Of a stretch of 64,000 bases of DNA, positions 24,686 through 37,745 are shown in pieces. The notes beneath the pieces are model-generated. The model made no database searches and was not told the DNA's origin. It worked only from the letters and a program-made list of their open reading frames with translations. A program made the translations under genes and the position numbers. Numbering within the stretch: position 1 is the first letter of the stretch; the number at the start of each line of letters is the position of its first letter. Source of the DNA: Ananas comosus (Eukaryota; Streptophyta; Magnoliopsida; Poales; Bromeliaceae); NCBI RefSeq assembly GCF_001540865.1, contig NC_033621.1:24713134-24777133 (forward strand). Direction: 5' to 3'.

Positions 24686-24940
24686 AGAGGAGGAGGAGCC
24701 GAGGAGGAGGGTAGATCTAGGGAGCGTTGGGGTGGAGGAGAAGGCCATTAATGTATCATTAATTAATTAATTAATTAATTAACTGGGTTAATTAATTGCA
24801 CTGTTGGGTCTTTGGTTAGTTTTATGTAATTTTTAATTTACTTTTTATAATTGAGTACTTTAGACTATTAGTTGTTTTAGTTAGGTCTCTTCAGTTGAAA
24901 GATTAATTAGATATGAATGCTTTAGGATCTTACATGTTGT

Positions 24941-24974
<34 letters not shown>

Positions 24975-25592
24975 ATCTCAATTCAGATTGTATGTATAAG
25001 TCACTTAAAATTTTGTATATCATATATATCAATTCACCAAAGATATATTCGATAATATATATTAGCATATTCTTATACACAGAAAATTTCTATACATAGA
25101 ATAGAATAATTTTATCTATCATCGGCAGGATCATTTCGTACATAAAAAATTGTTGCTAATGTAATATGCATGGAATACTGAATAGTGCTTTTGGTCTAGA
25201 ATAACGTATTATTTGATGGAAGAAGCTTAATTAATGCAATCAATAAATATTAGTTAAGAACATAATATATAGTACTAAAGATTAAGAACAATATTTAATT
25301 GATCAACAACCCAAATAATTAAAATAGGATAAAAGCTTCACACACAGACAGAGACACATAGAGAGAGGAAGGTGGTGGTGGGGACGTACGGGGGACTGCT
25401 ACTTTTCTGAAAAGGCCAGCGCAACCGCTGCAGCTCCGCGTCTCAGCAAAAGAGAAATAGACAAGGATATAAAGTGAGAGAGGGGCTCGAAGTCGACCGT
25501 TTGAAAATTCAAATCCCAGCAGCAAGGATTCAAATTCACATTTTTCGAGAATCCTGCGAGAAGCTATCATGCAAGTGAATATTAATTTCAGA

Positions 25593-25642
<50 letters not shown>

Positions 25643-25999
25643 TATATAGCATTAAATTAACTTAGATCTTCCTGTTATACAACTTACTGCTGATTTAGAT
25701 TCCCTGTCATTTTAAAAAACTGTTGTGAACATGGCGCTCAAGTACACACGGGCTACAAATACATTAGTCTCTTCTACTGTTCGGGCTGATAACTAAACGG
25801 TTTGAAATGTCACTAAAATACATTTCTTACGGTGAAAAAATATGATAAAGAAAAAAAATATATTACAATTGTTTTCATAAGTTGTAACACAATGTAAAAA
25901 TCACACTAATTCAGGTAAGATAATAATCATAATAAAAAAATTATAAAAAAAGCATATATCTCTATGTGCTCCAAAAAAAAAAAAAAACTAGCATATATA

Positions 26000-26043
<44 letters not shown>

Positions 26044-27217
26044 GTGCTTAAGTCTCAATTTTTTTCATCCAATAGTGGTTAGGTGGCCCTAGCTAAGCTA
26101 GAATTTTCTATTATATTGTTAGAAATTACACAACCAAACAAAATTGGAGGTCAAAGTTACCTAACCATATATTTCATGTTTGAAATTTATATTGAATGAT
26201 ACTCTAACTAGTCATCATACGTTCACACTGGAGGGAGCTGTCTCACTCATGTAAAATGGACCTTAGTTAATTAAGGGCCATTATGTAGGAAAGAAAGAAG
26301 AACCTTTAGAAAATTAATTGCACTATTTATATACTTGTTCTAAAGTTAAAAAAAAAAAAGAAAAAGAAAAAGAAAAGAAAAGAAGTGGCCCGATTAATTA
26401 ATTAATTAAGGGAAGCAATAGAAGATGCTCACTTGTTAATGGTGTATCCTAGTTCCAATCTCCTCAACATCATCTTGAACCAACCATGATGTAATCTAAT
26501 ATATATACACACATAGTAATTAAATTAAATAATTAATACGCGCGTATGAATTAATTAATGCATAATCTAAGTGCCATAATTAGAGGGCTAAAGTTTCTAT
26601 ATATGTGCCATTAGCACGAAAGAGATCCACACCATAGACAATTTAGTTACTGTTTAAAACTCAAATTTATAAAAGCGACTTAGAACTAAACGCCACAATC
26701 GATTATATGTGTACGTCGATCGATTACCAGTTTAATATAAACCTTTGTAGAACGTTAACATACATTGTGCTTATTATAATAGGCAACACTTTTGCTTTTT
26801 CATGATCATCTTTACCCTTTTCTTTTCTTTTTTTTTCTTTTTGAAGTACTCCTTTATATGGGGGTGGCTGCATGCGAAGGCAAGCATATATATAGCTCAT
26901 AAAGAATCAATGGCACAAACTTTAGCTTTTTAATCAACGGGAGCGTGTGTTACAACTTTTTAAAGTTGCATGCGGAAGAATGGGCTAAAAACATGGGTTT
27001 GTGATGCAAAACGTGATCTTGATTTATACCTATGCTACATGAGACTCATGCTCCATATGATATTCTAATACTTTACTTCTTCGATCTCTCTTTAACTAGC
27101 TAGGCAACTGAGGAGGACCTACATGCATGTTGCTACACTTTTGCATAGCTCTATGCAAGTATCCTTCTACCACCGTACTACTTGGTTGATCAATTAAGAT
27201 CAATGTTACTTAAAGTC

Positions 27218-27322
27218 TTTGGCACAAGTAACAATAAATTTGATAGTTGGCACCCGATACTTCAAGTTCGAAGCTTAATTGTTTCATATTTTGAACTAAA
27301 TTTATTTTTTAACAAAAAAAAA
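27218..27322 (+). mobile_element. Degenerate tRNA-derived SINE
   Basis: GGCACAAGTAACAATAAATT, GATAGTTGGCACCCGATA and the B-box-like AAGTTCGAAGC (about 27263-27274), followed by AACTAAATTTATTTTTT and an A-run, match the order of the intact copy at 27899. Confidence 0.6.
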
Positions 27323-27656
27323 TGAATAAAACAATAGCATGTTACCATGCATTCCCTCTCTCTCTCTCAAAAAAAAAAAAATGAAAAATTAAGATCAGTA
27401 TTACTAGACTTTTTCTTACATGCTACGTCGTATTCCTAGATATATTCATCTAAAGCCTTTTTGATCCAAAGGGCGGTTCAAGGATCCAATGGTATGGTCA
27501 ATAAAAATACTACGATGGAAGATTCACTCCCAGTGCCCCCAAAAGAGGTTCCTAATTAGAAATGTGAATTCTAATGCAAGGAAAAGATGTTTATAATATC
27601 AAACTTCAATCACCTCTAACCTACCTTTCATTTCCACGCGCTTCACATCCTCAAAT

Positions 27657-27770
<114 letters not shown>

Positions 27771-27898
27771 GTACATGAGAAGTGATGTCAAAATTATTCA
27801 CAGGCTTGATGGTTGGTACCCTAAAGAGGATTAACGAAAACCGACCACCTGGGAAGTCCTCGTGTTGCATCCCTGAAGACGATTAACGAAAACCGACC

Positions 27899-28052
27899 GT
27901 CCCTAGAGCAAGCGGCAAAGGGCTTGATGGTTGGTACCCAAGATCCAAGTTCGAATCCTAGTTGATTCACATTTCTAGATAAGTTTATTTCTAAATGAAA
28001 TAAACGAAGCGGGTAGCGTGCTACCTATCTCTCAAAAAAAAAAAAAAAAAAA
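27899..28052 (+). mobile_element. tRNA-derived SINE with poly-A tail
   Basis: GTCCCTAGAGCAAGCGGC (A-box region), CAAGTTCGAATCCTAG (perfect pol III B-box at about 27949-27958), a GCGGGTAGCGTGCTACCTAT 3' block and a 19-bp A tail (28034-28052). The sequence after the tail (TCACAGGCT) also occurs at about 27798 (TTCACAGGCT), before a partial extra copy of the 5' part (GGCTTGATGGTTGGTACC, about 27802). The element therefore appears to be about 250 bp with a rearranged or duplicated 5' portion. Confidence 0.85.
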
Positions 28053-29188
28053 TCACAGGCTATCTCCTAATTAAATCAATCTCTTTGGTTAGTATTAAGT
28101 GCATGGTGGAAGCATTAAATAAATAAAAACCAACATCATTCACCTTTCACATTTGAGAATAAAATTAACATCATGGGCTGGTAATTAATTAAGGTCGTGA
28201 CCAAAATATATATATATCCTAATAAAGGCAACAAAAAAGTGGTCTCACATATTCATAATTCAACCATACTAATTGGCTTCAATTATCCCTGATAATTAAT
28301 TACTCTATATATGTGTTTCCACTCAATTAATGTTTGGGCCCTAGCTTTTGGCAGAGATGGGGAACTTTGTTAGAGCCATACATGCTATACAAAGGTGAGT
28401 TAGATTCGTTATAAGTTTACATCTTATCATACAGATATCAGAAACACTTTAAAAAAGACTCGGTTAAACTCGATCTTACTGATCCCCACAGCATAGTATG
28501 TTAGTTTTGTGTCTAAACACACACGAGATCTCTGTTACAAGAGTTTTTAAGTACCCTAAATTCTTGATCTTTAGTAAAATCACGTCGATGACACATTAAA
28601 ATGAGTCTCCCATCAGTAATTTAACTTACATAAGAACAATATTGGCCTAATGCTTAACTTAGATGCGGAAGTAACTGAATCTTAGAACAAAGTATGTGGT
28701 AAAGCAAACTATCTTCATGGGCAAGAAAGGCATGAACATAAATCGTAAGATTGAAGAAAGATATAAATAAGTCTTTTATTTCTGCACCAATTGATCAGTA
28801 CTGAACACTGCTTTAATTAGAGATAATAAACATAGGTAATTTAGTCTAAACCGCCAATTATTTGACATGTAACTCACGTTACTCTATTATTACTATTATT
28901 ATTTTAATAGGAACAAGGCATAGTGAGGCCTGTTATTATATCAGATGAGATCTTTGAAGATCCACTTATTAACTGCAATTTGGTTTCAGGGAATCCCAAA
29001 AGTCTGTTGGGGAAAAATGTTAGAGATAAACAAGGCAAAATGTTTTGTTTCTTACTATACTTTACAGCCAAATATTCTAATTAATTTTCAAATTAACAAT
29101 TAAACTTGGCCAACTTGCTCTTCTTTTCCATTCTTTTCTTTTTAAATGGACCACCATGTGACTGTGACAACTAGAAAGCTCATTGTTT

Positions 29189-29260
29189 CCTTTTACTTTA
29201 CAATAAGCTTGTGCAAACTATTCACCTTTTACTTTACAATAAGCTTGTGCAAACTATTCA
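29189..29260. repeat. Perfect 36-bp tandem duplication
   Basis: The 36-bp unit beginning CCTTTTACTTTACAATAAGC occurs twice in direct succession (29189-29224 and 29225-29260) without mismatch, so it is recent. Confidence 0.95.
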
Positions 29261-30304
29261 TTCTTTCTCCTAACACTACTGTGAATAATCTGTCCCTATT
29301 TTCAAAACCTGGGGTAATTGTATGTGGTTTTCTCAAACTATGGGACAAGAAAAGATCTTTTATGAGCACTACTACCATAATTACCTGCTAAGCAGTGGAA
29401 GACCCACCTTCTTACATGTTGCGAACGACGACGAAACCTCTGATTCACTTTTTCATATTGTTTATTGAGCTATTATATGAAGCGACGAAATTTCGAATAT
29501 AGTGCTGCCCTAATAGCTTGAAAGCATACCTTAGTCAGACTCAGAAGAAATACTATCTTTAACACTAATGTGCTACTTTACGAAACATCAAGCAAAAGCT
29601 GATGCAAGAAGATCATTGTATCTGCTGTGCTGAATGAACGAAGTCTTCGCGTATTCCTATTTTCTCGACAGATTTACACGTCTGGATTTTGCTAACTGTG
29701 CTTTAGTTGGTTAAACATCAATGACTTGGTACTAGATATCTCAGCAGCTAGTGCCTAACTTTTAAAGCCTAGAAAGAAAAATGAACATGAAGCAGGGGAC
29801 CAAAGTAGGAAACTTGCAAAGAAATCAGTACGGTGCAAAAGATAAGAGTTGCTAGCTGTAACCAAGAAGCAATAAGTTCCAGGGAAGCTCCAAACTTAGA
29901 AGGTAGGGGGAGTGTGAGGGAGAATATATCAAGGAACCGAGGAAATGAAGGAAAACACCAACAACTTGTGAACATAATCAAAACATCAAGCTTGTAGAAG
30001 TGGGGCTCTTGTTCCCATGTATATTAACCAGAAGGGAAAAAAAAAAAGAAAAAGAAAGAAACAACTCTCTTGAGCTCCCAAGTATTTAATAATTCCAAGG
30101 CTTTTTGAGTTGCAACCTATCACACCCTACCTAATTTCACTTCCTGGTTGTTTCCTTTTTGTCATGATTTTTTTTTTTGCTTTGCCTAAATAACATTTGC
30201 TTTCACACTCACCTTTTATTAGTGCCTGCTCCACCTAGCTTTGAGTTACTTCTCTCCCTCTACTCCCACCATAATTTAGAACCAAAACCCACCCTTCTAT
30301 CCTC

Positions 30305-30312
30305 TATAAATA
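30305..30312 (+). promoter_or_regulatory. TATA box of the second DUF761 gene
   Basis: TATAAATA. The expected transcription start (about 30335-30340) leaves a ~245-bp leader with a (CTT)n run at about 30363-30398. Confidence 0.65.
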
Positions 30313-30369
30313 CCTATCAGAATCCTCAAGGCAAATCCCATGCCAAATCAACAACCTTCCCTTCTTCTT

Positions 30370-30403
<34 letters not shown>

Positions 30404-30585
30404 GTTATCATCTCAAAATTTACCTCAACAAATTCAACTCAAAAATCAGTCTCAATATTGTGTTGGCCCACAAACACTTTGTTCACTACTCCATGCCAAA
30501 ACATCACACCTCTTCACTCTTGGTTGAATTGTTTCTTCCCTCATCTTTTCCCTTGCTAACATCATCCATTTCCATCTTGTCAAAG

Positions 30586-31164
30586 ATGAAGAACAAGGCC
30601 TCCACATTCTTGAAGCAAATAGTCACTCTCATCACGGCTGTCGTGAAGGCCAGGACGATGGCGGTGAAGAACAAAACGGCGGCCCTTAAGACAAGGCTCA
30701 TGATCTTAGGCTTTTTGCGGAACAAGAAGGTGATGATGAGCACAATCTCTCACAAGATCCATGCACTGATGAGCCAAGACAAAGTAAGGTTAAGCGGCCC
30801 TACGAATGAAAACAACAACAAGGCAATCGTGCTCCGTAATTCATCGATAGACGAAAGGAAAGCTGATTATGAGGAGTTAAAATTTGTCGACTACATTGAA
30901 GAAGACGACGACGATGATTATGACTCACCCGACCTCACGCATTCCCTATTCGATTTGGATGATGAGGACGAAGAAGATTATGGACTTGTAGAGAGCACGG
31001 GTTCGGTCATAGAGTTGGTAAGGAACTCGCGACAGGAGTTCAACCTCGAGGACGAGATCGACCACGTAGCTGACATGTTCATAAGGAAGATTCATAAACA
31101 GATGAGATTACAGAAACAGGATTCATTGAAGAGCTACCAAGATATGCTTGATAGGAGTATTTAG
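30586..31164 (+). CDS. DUF761 family protein, 192 aa
   Basis: Single-exon member of the same plant family as the gene at 23.7 kb. The N terminus is basic (MKNKASTFLKQIVTLITAVV, then KARTMAVKNKTAALKTRLMI). The middle has an acidic Asp/Glu-rich stretch. The C terminus ends in the DUF761 motif (about 158-192: DHVADMFIRKIHKQMRLQKQ ... YQDMLDRSI). An in-frame upstream ATG at 30340 would add 82 residues dominated by a Leu run encoded by the CTT microsatellite. That ATG sits almost at the predicted transcription start and the added peptide matches nothing, so I prefer 30586. It is divergent from its relative, and the cellular function of the family is unknown. Confidence 0.88.
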   Translation: MKNKASTFLKQIVTLITAVVKARTMAVKNKTAALKTRLMILGFLRNKKVMMSTISHKIHALMSQDKVRLSGPTNENNNKAIVLRNSSIDERKADYEELKFVDYIEEDDDDDYDSPDLTHSLFDLDDEDEEDYGLVESTGSVIELVRNSRQEFNLEDEIDHVADMFIRKIHKQMRLQKQDSLKSYQDMLDRSI

Positions 31165-33492
31165 GGTATTGATTATGAGATCAGTAGGGTAGATCTCACG
31201 AGATTAGATGGAATAGAAATACTATACTGTGGAGGAGAGAAAAAAAAGAAAAGAAAAGAAAAAGAATAAAAAACAAGAAAAGGAAAATAGTGCCTTTTGT
31301 TTTGGACTAGGGTATAAGCTTTTGAGTGTAACTTTTTCCATTTATAGATGCTCGATATATGCATGTTTTCTGGTAACTCTCTGTTTGTGAGAGATCTTTG
31401 AACATTCTATCAATTCTTTAATACAATGAAGAAACAAGAGTATACAGAATTTAAAAGAGGAGCAAGGAATGTGGGATTAACATATGGCTGGGTTTAACCT
31501 CTTAAAGAAAGATACAGAAGGAACCTCTGTAGAGATCTTAAAAGTGGGGATGTGGGGATGGTACCTAGTTGACAGTGTGGGAAAGGACAGTAAAAGCTTT
31601 TTTTTGTGGGGGGTGGAAGAACAAGTCCATTATTGCTGAATTTTGAGAAATTAATAGAACTGAATTTCAGGGTGAAATATGGCTATTAAGATATAGCTTA
31701 TAAAATGACAAAAAACATGAAAAACCTACATGTAAATAAGCTAGAAATCTTTAAGTTAAAAAGAAACTCCTTGTGTTTCCATAATTATGAAAAAGCAAGA
31801 AGCTTGTACCTTCTATATACTTCGGTGTACAATAGTTAAATAAGAATCAATATTATCTGAACTCTCATAAATGACTACAGGTTAGGCCTGATGCCAAGCA
31901 AGCCAGAACACCTCCACTGCAAAAACAAAAAATATTACATTGTTTTGATATTCCCTTAAGATATTTATTCTATTCATAGACTCTTCAGATGTTTACTCTA
32001 CAAGTTTCTAAAAGAAGCACCACTTACATAAACAATTATCCTCCTTTAAAAAATAGTAGTCTTAGTTGCCTATCCACCAAAATGAGCAACAATATTTTAC
32101 TTACCGGATGCCTTGTCGCTTTAAACAGCACTTAACACTCAATTAGCTACCTACAAGATGATATTGAAAGCTACTAGAGACTTTAAAAAGAACTAAATAA
32201 TAATATTTCACTTATCAGGAAACAATGCCCCGTATTATCAAACTCCACTTAAAACTTGATTAGTTACTTAAACGACAATATTGAAAGCTACTAAAGACAA
32301 TATATAACTTAAATAGACGAAATTGCAGAATTAAACTGAAAGGCAGTAATAAAGCTAAGGGAAGTGTACTTATTAACCGAAAGAACATTCAACTGTAATG
32401 TGATTGGCTGTTTCCAAATTGAAGTTCAGAAAAGGGGTTTTTTTTGCATTTGGCCCCCTCAAAAAATTTATTTTCACAAATAACCCCACCAAATTTATAA
32501 TTACAATTTTGGCTTTATCCCTACCATGCAAATGTCACGTAAGCGCCACACAAGCAAGGAGAGGTGTTGGAATAAGTTGAACACGGTAATCCATTCACCG
32601 TGTCTAAACACGATGAATGGTTCACCGTGTCTGAAAAAAAAAAAAAAAAGAAAAAAGTACGGAACATGGTGAACCATTCACCGTGTTCAACTTAACGCCC
32701 CTCCGACTTGCCTGATACTAATGTGGTGCCTGCGTGGTGGGGATAGGGTCAAATTTGTAATTATAAATTTGATGAGGCTATTTGTGAAAAAAAAAAATTG
32801 ACAGTGCCAAATGCAAAAAAAAGCCCATAGAAAAGTTTTTGTTGAATTATGTGTCATGATATCTTTGCTACAATGGTGATATAGAAGACCAATGTAAATA
32901 CTAAATAGTATCTAGAATAAATGGAGCAGTAGAGATCCAAGTGATAATTTGAATTGCAGCTTTAGTATTAATTAAAAATGCATAATCTTACTTGAATTAC
33001 AATTTATACCAGAGACGTAACTTGGGGAATAAAACACTACTAATACAAACTACAAACCAGATAGTTCATCCCAAAATTATGGAATATAGTTGCATCTAAA
33101 ATAAAACCAAAAGGACACATTTCTGTTGCTGAATAAACTAGGAAATGCACCAGAATTATAATTATGATTCATTCAGTCAAAAGTACTATCAAATTGAATG
33201 TAACAAAATTTACTAATGTTTTCTCAATAATAACTGAAAACTAAATTGAAGGACAATAAAGGACCTAGAGTCACCGGTTATGGTATTTCTCTGTGGCAGG
33301 CATTAGGGAGTGGACTTATTTGGATATGTGAAAAACTAATGCCACTTTGAAAAATGAAATGAAGAAGAAAGAAAACAAAGGAAAATAGAGGAAAATAGCT
33401 ATCCAAGTTCCCACTTCCTCAATTACTCTTCTATATTAATTCATCATGCCTAAAAACGAGTTTTACCACTGATTTTGGTTTTGAAGTGTTGT
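31165..33492. other. Spacer downstream of the DUF761 gene, containing a fold-back element
   Basis: Apart from the inverted-repeat element at 32435-32826 this is AT-rich sequence without recognised genes. It ends at the 3' side of the Tudor-SN pseudogene. Confidence 0.5.
32435..32826. mobile_element. Fold-back Mutator-like MITE (392 bp)
   Basis: Long inverted arms of about 180 bp. The left arm (GGGTTTTTTTTGCATTTGGC ... CACAAATAACCCCACCAAAT, TTATAATTACAATTT) is mirrored by the right arm read inverted (GGGCTTTTTTTTGCATTTGG ... CACAAATAGCCTCATCAAAT, TTATAATTACAAATT). The centre holds alternating GAACACGGT, CCATTCACCGTGT and ATGGTTCACCGTGT blocks that also pair across the middle. The flanks tcagaaaag (32426-32434) and atagaaaag (32827-32835) agree at 7 of 9 positions, consistent with a decayed 9-bp target duplication. 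It is non-coding and would form a near-complete hairpin as RNA. Confidence 0.8.
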
Positions 33493-36411
33493 CTATCGAC
33501 GGCCACCAGCTTTCCTCACTGGTGGAGCTGCATCTTCATCATCTGATGGGACATCACCATATTGCCAGATATTCAACCTCTCCTTTTTAGCTTTTTCTTG
33601 GAACTCTTTGAGACTTTTGAGAGCTGCCTTTTTCTCTCTACTGGTCCATCTCTTCCTTGTTTCTAACTTAGCAAGTCCTTCCTGCAAGGTTACAACAAAA
33701 TCAAACCAACATACCTAAAATTTTTATATAATATTCAAGTCTATGTGATTCAAATGGGTACAAATAGTATTGCAGGTCAAGCTCTGAAACAACAACAATA
33801 TTCAGATCAAAGAGACTTCAATATACATTCTTGCAAAATCATGAATTTTGTTTATATTCCTGCAAAACTTTTGCTTATATATCCTTGAAGGTTCGTTTTC
33901 TTACAAAAATGACATACATGAAATTTCAACTAATTTTTAAGTACAAGAAATTAATTTTTTTGCAGGGCATTCACGAAAACTTGGATTTTGAAGCATATAA
34001 TTGTAATTACATAATGTTGCTGTAAATATTGCAAGATATAAATAAATAAGCAATCAAAGGATAGGGACAGTTCTCGAACCTTCAGCATTGCCGCATTAAT
34101 GCTAGTATCATCTTCCTCATCTACCAGAGTTAAAGCATTAGGCAAAAACTATTCTAGTCCCGTCCTTTTAACTTTCCCACCTGAACTAAATTTATCTTCA
34201 ACTATAGCCTTCCACTCTTTGGACCTCTTTTAAAGTGCGCCGCTCAGATAAGCCATGGCTTCATAGCCAAAGTCGTCCTCTATATCTGGCAGTTTTATGT
34301 ATGCTAGTTTGCATAGTTGGGCCAAACCAGGCTCAGAAGAAACTGAGTCTAGAGACCGTAAGCGACAGTAGGGAACCGTTTCCTGATTCCCATAGTCAAT
34401 GTAGACAATCTCAAATTTGTCATTTGGTGAATGAATAGCCCCTTGAGGTCCGTCGACAATCTTCAAAATGCACATGAAAGGAAAATAACTGAAGGATTGG
34501 TAAAAAATCATGATAAAATAAAACTAATGCAGGTAACTGAACTGTATATTACAAGCATGTATAAAATTATGCAAAGCAATCCTTCGTGAAATATCAAAGT
34601 TGACTACATAATACTAAAGCAGCTAAACGCTCATCATTCAGCAGCTACTCCACATCTCCAGTTTCAAATTGAATCAATGTAGGTGATAGTTACTTCTATC
34701 TAAAACATATGTGGAAGGATTTCGAATTTCTGAAATAAAAATTGTTACCGATTATATATAGTTTTAGTAACAATACTGATTCCAACAAAGGGGTCGTTTC
34801 AGTTAAAGATCTGAACATTAGAAGTTCTGAAGTGCTGATAACTTATATGGTGGGATCCAGTTAAGGAGAACCATCAATGGAAGGAAATAGATGTTTCACT
34901 TTAGCAATATGCCTCTACCTTTGAGAATGAGGGGTCCAACACGGCCATCACTGCTATATCCTAGGTGAGGCCAGTTGCCGCAACTGTGAAAAGAAGAGAA
35001 AGAAGGGAGAGGAAGATTAATTGAATACAGACCACTGGTAAGGTGACCCCTTGGTGCAATTTACAAGGCAAACTTTTAATTGCTAATCTAAAGAAATTTT
35101 AGCTGGCCCTCTGAACTGATAATTATTGTCATGATAACTACAAGGGAATTAGAAAGAACTAAACAATCTAAATACTCATTACTTTTCTAATTCCCCCTAA
35201 ATACAAGGAATATCACCATATCCTCTAATTTAGTTGCAAATTAATTAACCCAATATATAAGAGCGAAAAAGGAAACATTTCAATTGCCGAAATGAAGTTA
35301 ATAAGAATTACTTAGCTAAAACGTAGAAAGAAATAATGGAGTTCTGAAATAATGAAAGTTTCTTTCCAAAATTATTCACTAATGAATGCATAGAGAATCA
35401 CAATGATGTTGATGCTTACCATAGCTCTGTTCCAAGAATTATCAAGAGAGAACTGAGAAAGAACTATATCACCCTTCGCAGGATTAAAAGCGCCAATTAC
35501 TGTTAACACTTAGCGAAGCAAGCTGCTGCTCAATAGCAGCTAATTTTTGATTGCCCACTGTTTGGACATAAAAATTGGCACTGCCAAGGACCTCAGTAAC
35601 CACAACCTGGAGGAAAAAAAAAAAGGAAAGAAAAGAAAGAAAATGTATCAACTAGTCACAACAAGACACAAATGCAAATTAATTTTAGCAGCAGCAGGTA
35701 CCTTTAAAACTTTATTCTGCTTGTTTTCAGTGTTGGAACCATTGTGTACTTGGCCCTCAACATACCTATATGAATAAAGGGTAGAGATTATCTCGAGAAA
35801 AGATGAAGCATGATAAACTGGAAAGAGATTTATAGTTACATTTTTTTTTAAGAACTGCACTTTCCAAAGCATCATTTTTATACTTTAAAAGGCTTAAAAA
35901 ATTCAAAAGATTCCAATCTTTCCTCCTCCAATGTTCTAAATTGTAGCAGAAACCGCCACCAGAAAAGCATGTGGTTACATACTTCTCCGGTGGCGATTGC
36001 TACTGCAATTTTAAACTAAAAAAGGAGGGAAGATTGAAAATTTTGGATTTTTCTTTTTTATTGACCTTCCATAGTATGAAAGTTCTGCTTTTAGCCACTA
36101 CATCACCAAACTAGGTCTTACTGCTGCTTATTTTCAATTTCTTATTTTTTGCAGATTGTTCAGCCTGCACAAGGAGTCGAGAGTCTGGGATCCTTTCTAC
36201 TCCAAAAGACGTCTGAATCATATTCAAGTCCCGCTTCCAAAAGAGTTACAGCCATATTGGTCTTTGATTCACGAAGAGAACCTAAGAAAGTTCCTGTCCT
36301 GTCCACCGTCTCCACTTCAATCTGTGTCCGAAGTTGCATAACATGTGAGAGTACCGAGTACAGAGTATAGTTATAAAATGCACAATGTCTAATTGGAGAT
36401 GATGTTTGTTT

Positions 36412-36521
36412 AGATTGTGCGCATCTTCATCCTATACCATTTCTATTTTTTACTATTTTGCTACTCAGATTGTGCGCATCTTCATCCTATACCATTTCTA
36501 TTTTTTACTATTTTGCTACTC
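36412..36521. repeat. Perfect 55-bp tandem duplication
   Basis: The unit beginning AGATTGTGCGCATCTTCATC (36412-36466) is repeated at 36467-36521 without visible mismatch. It lies within an intron-like part of the Tudor-SN pseudogene, so it is recent. Confidence 0.95.
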
Positions 36522-37175
36522 TCTGTCTCTTACTCATTACATAATTTGACTAATTAAATCTTTCATTGAAAATGATGGTATTTTTCTCAGTACTATTATT
36601 TACAGAAGTTTAAGTAAGCACCTCGACATCCCTCTGAAGAACCTTCCTTCTCATTAGAGTAGTTGCTTCGTGCGAAAGGGCTCATCCCTACCAAGGCACT
36701 TAACACCAGAAAAGGAAAAGGCAATGGTCCATGTATCCTTTGGGATCAACATGGCCACTTAGGACGTGTTCCACAACAGCTAGGAGACTTTTAACAAAAA
36801 AATGGCAAGAAGTCTTTTGCTTTCTTTGCTGATGACTAGATAAAATAAGATGTTAGTATCACTACACTGAGAAGATCAATTTTACTAGAAAACACCAAAA
36901 AGAGCTCTAGGGGATCTTGTCTTTACAAGCATATGTATCCCTGGAAAATCATCTATTTGCGTATATACCTCAATAAATTCAGAATTCTCATATCAAGTTA
37001 GGAGTCATAAATGCATGGTGAAAGTTGGCTTTTGTTAGAATGGTGCAAAAATTGGAGAATTTTTGGAAGTAATAAGGTGTATGAGCAAGAACTAAAGGTT
37101 TTGAAGGGTGTAAATGGAGACCAGATGTCGCGTGAACATATATGTAAATAGCTAATCATGCAGAGACACATATAT

Positions 37176-37745
37176 AAATATCTCCAAACAGGAAAGCTCC
37201 ATACTGTTGTTAGATCAGTAACGTGCATCACCGAAGGACTTGGCGGAACGAATCCCTTTCTTTCCACTAATGGTGCTTGACTCAGCTGCCAGCAAAGCAT
37301 CATAATAGTTCGAGCGCTCCTCAAAATCTCGGCATCTGATTACGGTAGCAACCGTACAGAGGTACATACATAAATATCTCCAAACAGGAAAGCTCCATAC
37401 TGTTGTTAGATCAGTAATGTGCATCGCTGGAGGATCCTTGGCGGAATGAATCCCTTTCTTTCCTCTAATGGCGCATGACTCAGCTGCCAGCAAAGCATCA
37501 TAATAGTTAGAGTACTCCTCAAAATTTCGGTGTCTGATTACGGTAGCAATCATACAGAGGTACGCATAAATATCTCCAAATAGGAAAGCTCCATACTGTT
37601 GTTAGATCAAAAATGTGCACCACCGGAGGATCCTTAGCGGAATGAATCCCTTTCTTTCCACTAATGGCGCGTGGCTCAGCTGCCAGAAAAGCATCATAAT
37701 AGTTCGACGCTCCTCAAAACCTCAGTGTCTGATTACGGTAGCAAA
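37176..37745 (-). repeat. Three tandem copies of a Tudor-SN exon unit (~196 bp)
   Basis: Units at 37176-37371, 37372-37567 and 37568 to about 37745 each start AAATATCTCCAAAYAGGAAA and carry the exon coding for ATVIRHRDFEERSNYYDALL plus intron sequence. The copies differ at scattered positions (different substitutions in the HSAKDPPAMHITDL part). Only one copy of this exon exists in normal TSN genes. The third unit (highest coordinates) joins smoothly to the preceding exon and is probably the original. Confidence 0.9.

Noticed and set aside
30340..30585. Upstream in-frame start adding a Leu run to the second DUF761 protein
   Set aside because: The extra peptide is encoded mainly by a CTT microsatellite, and the ATG lies at the predicted transcription start. 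The conserved part begins at 30586.
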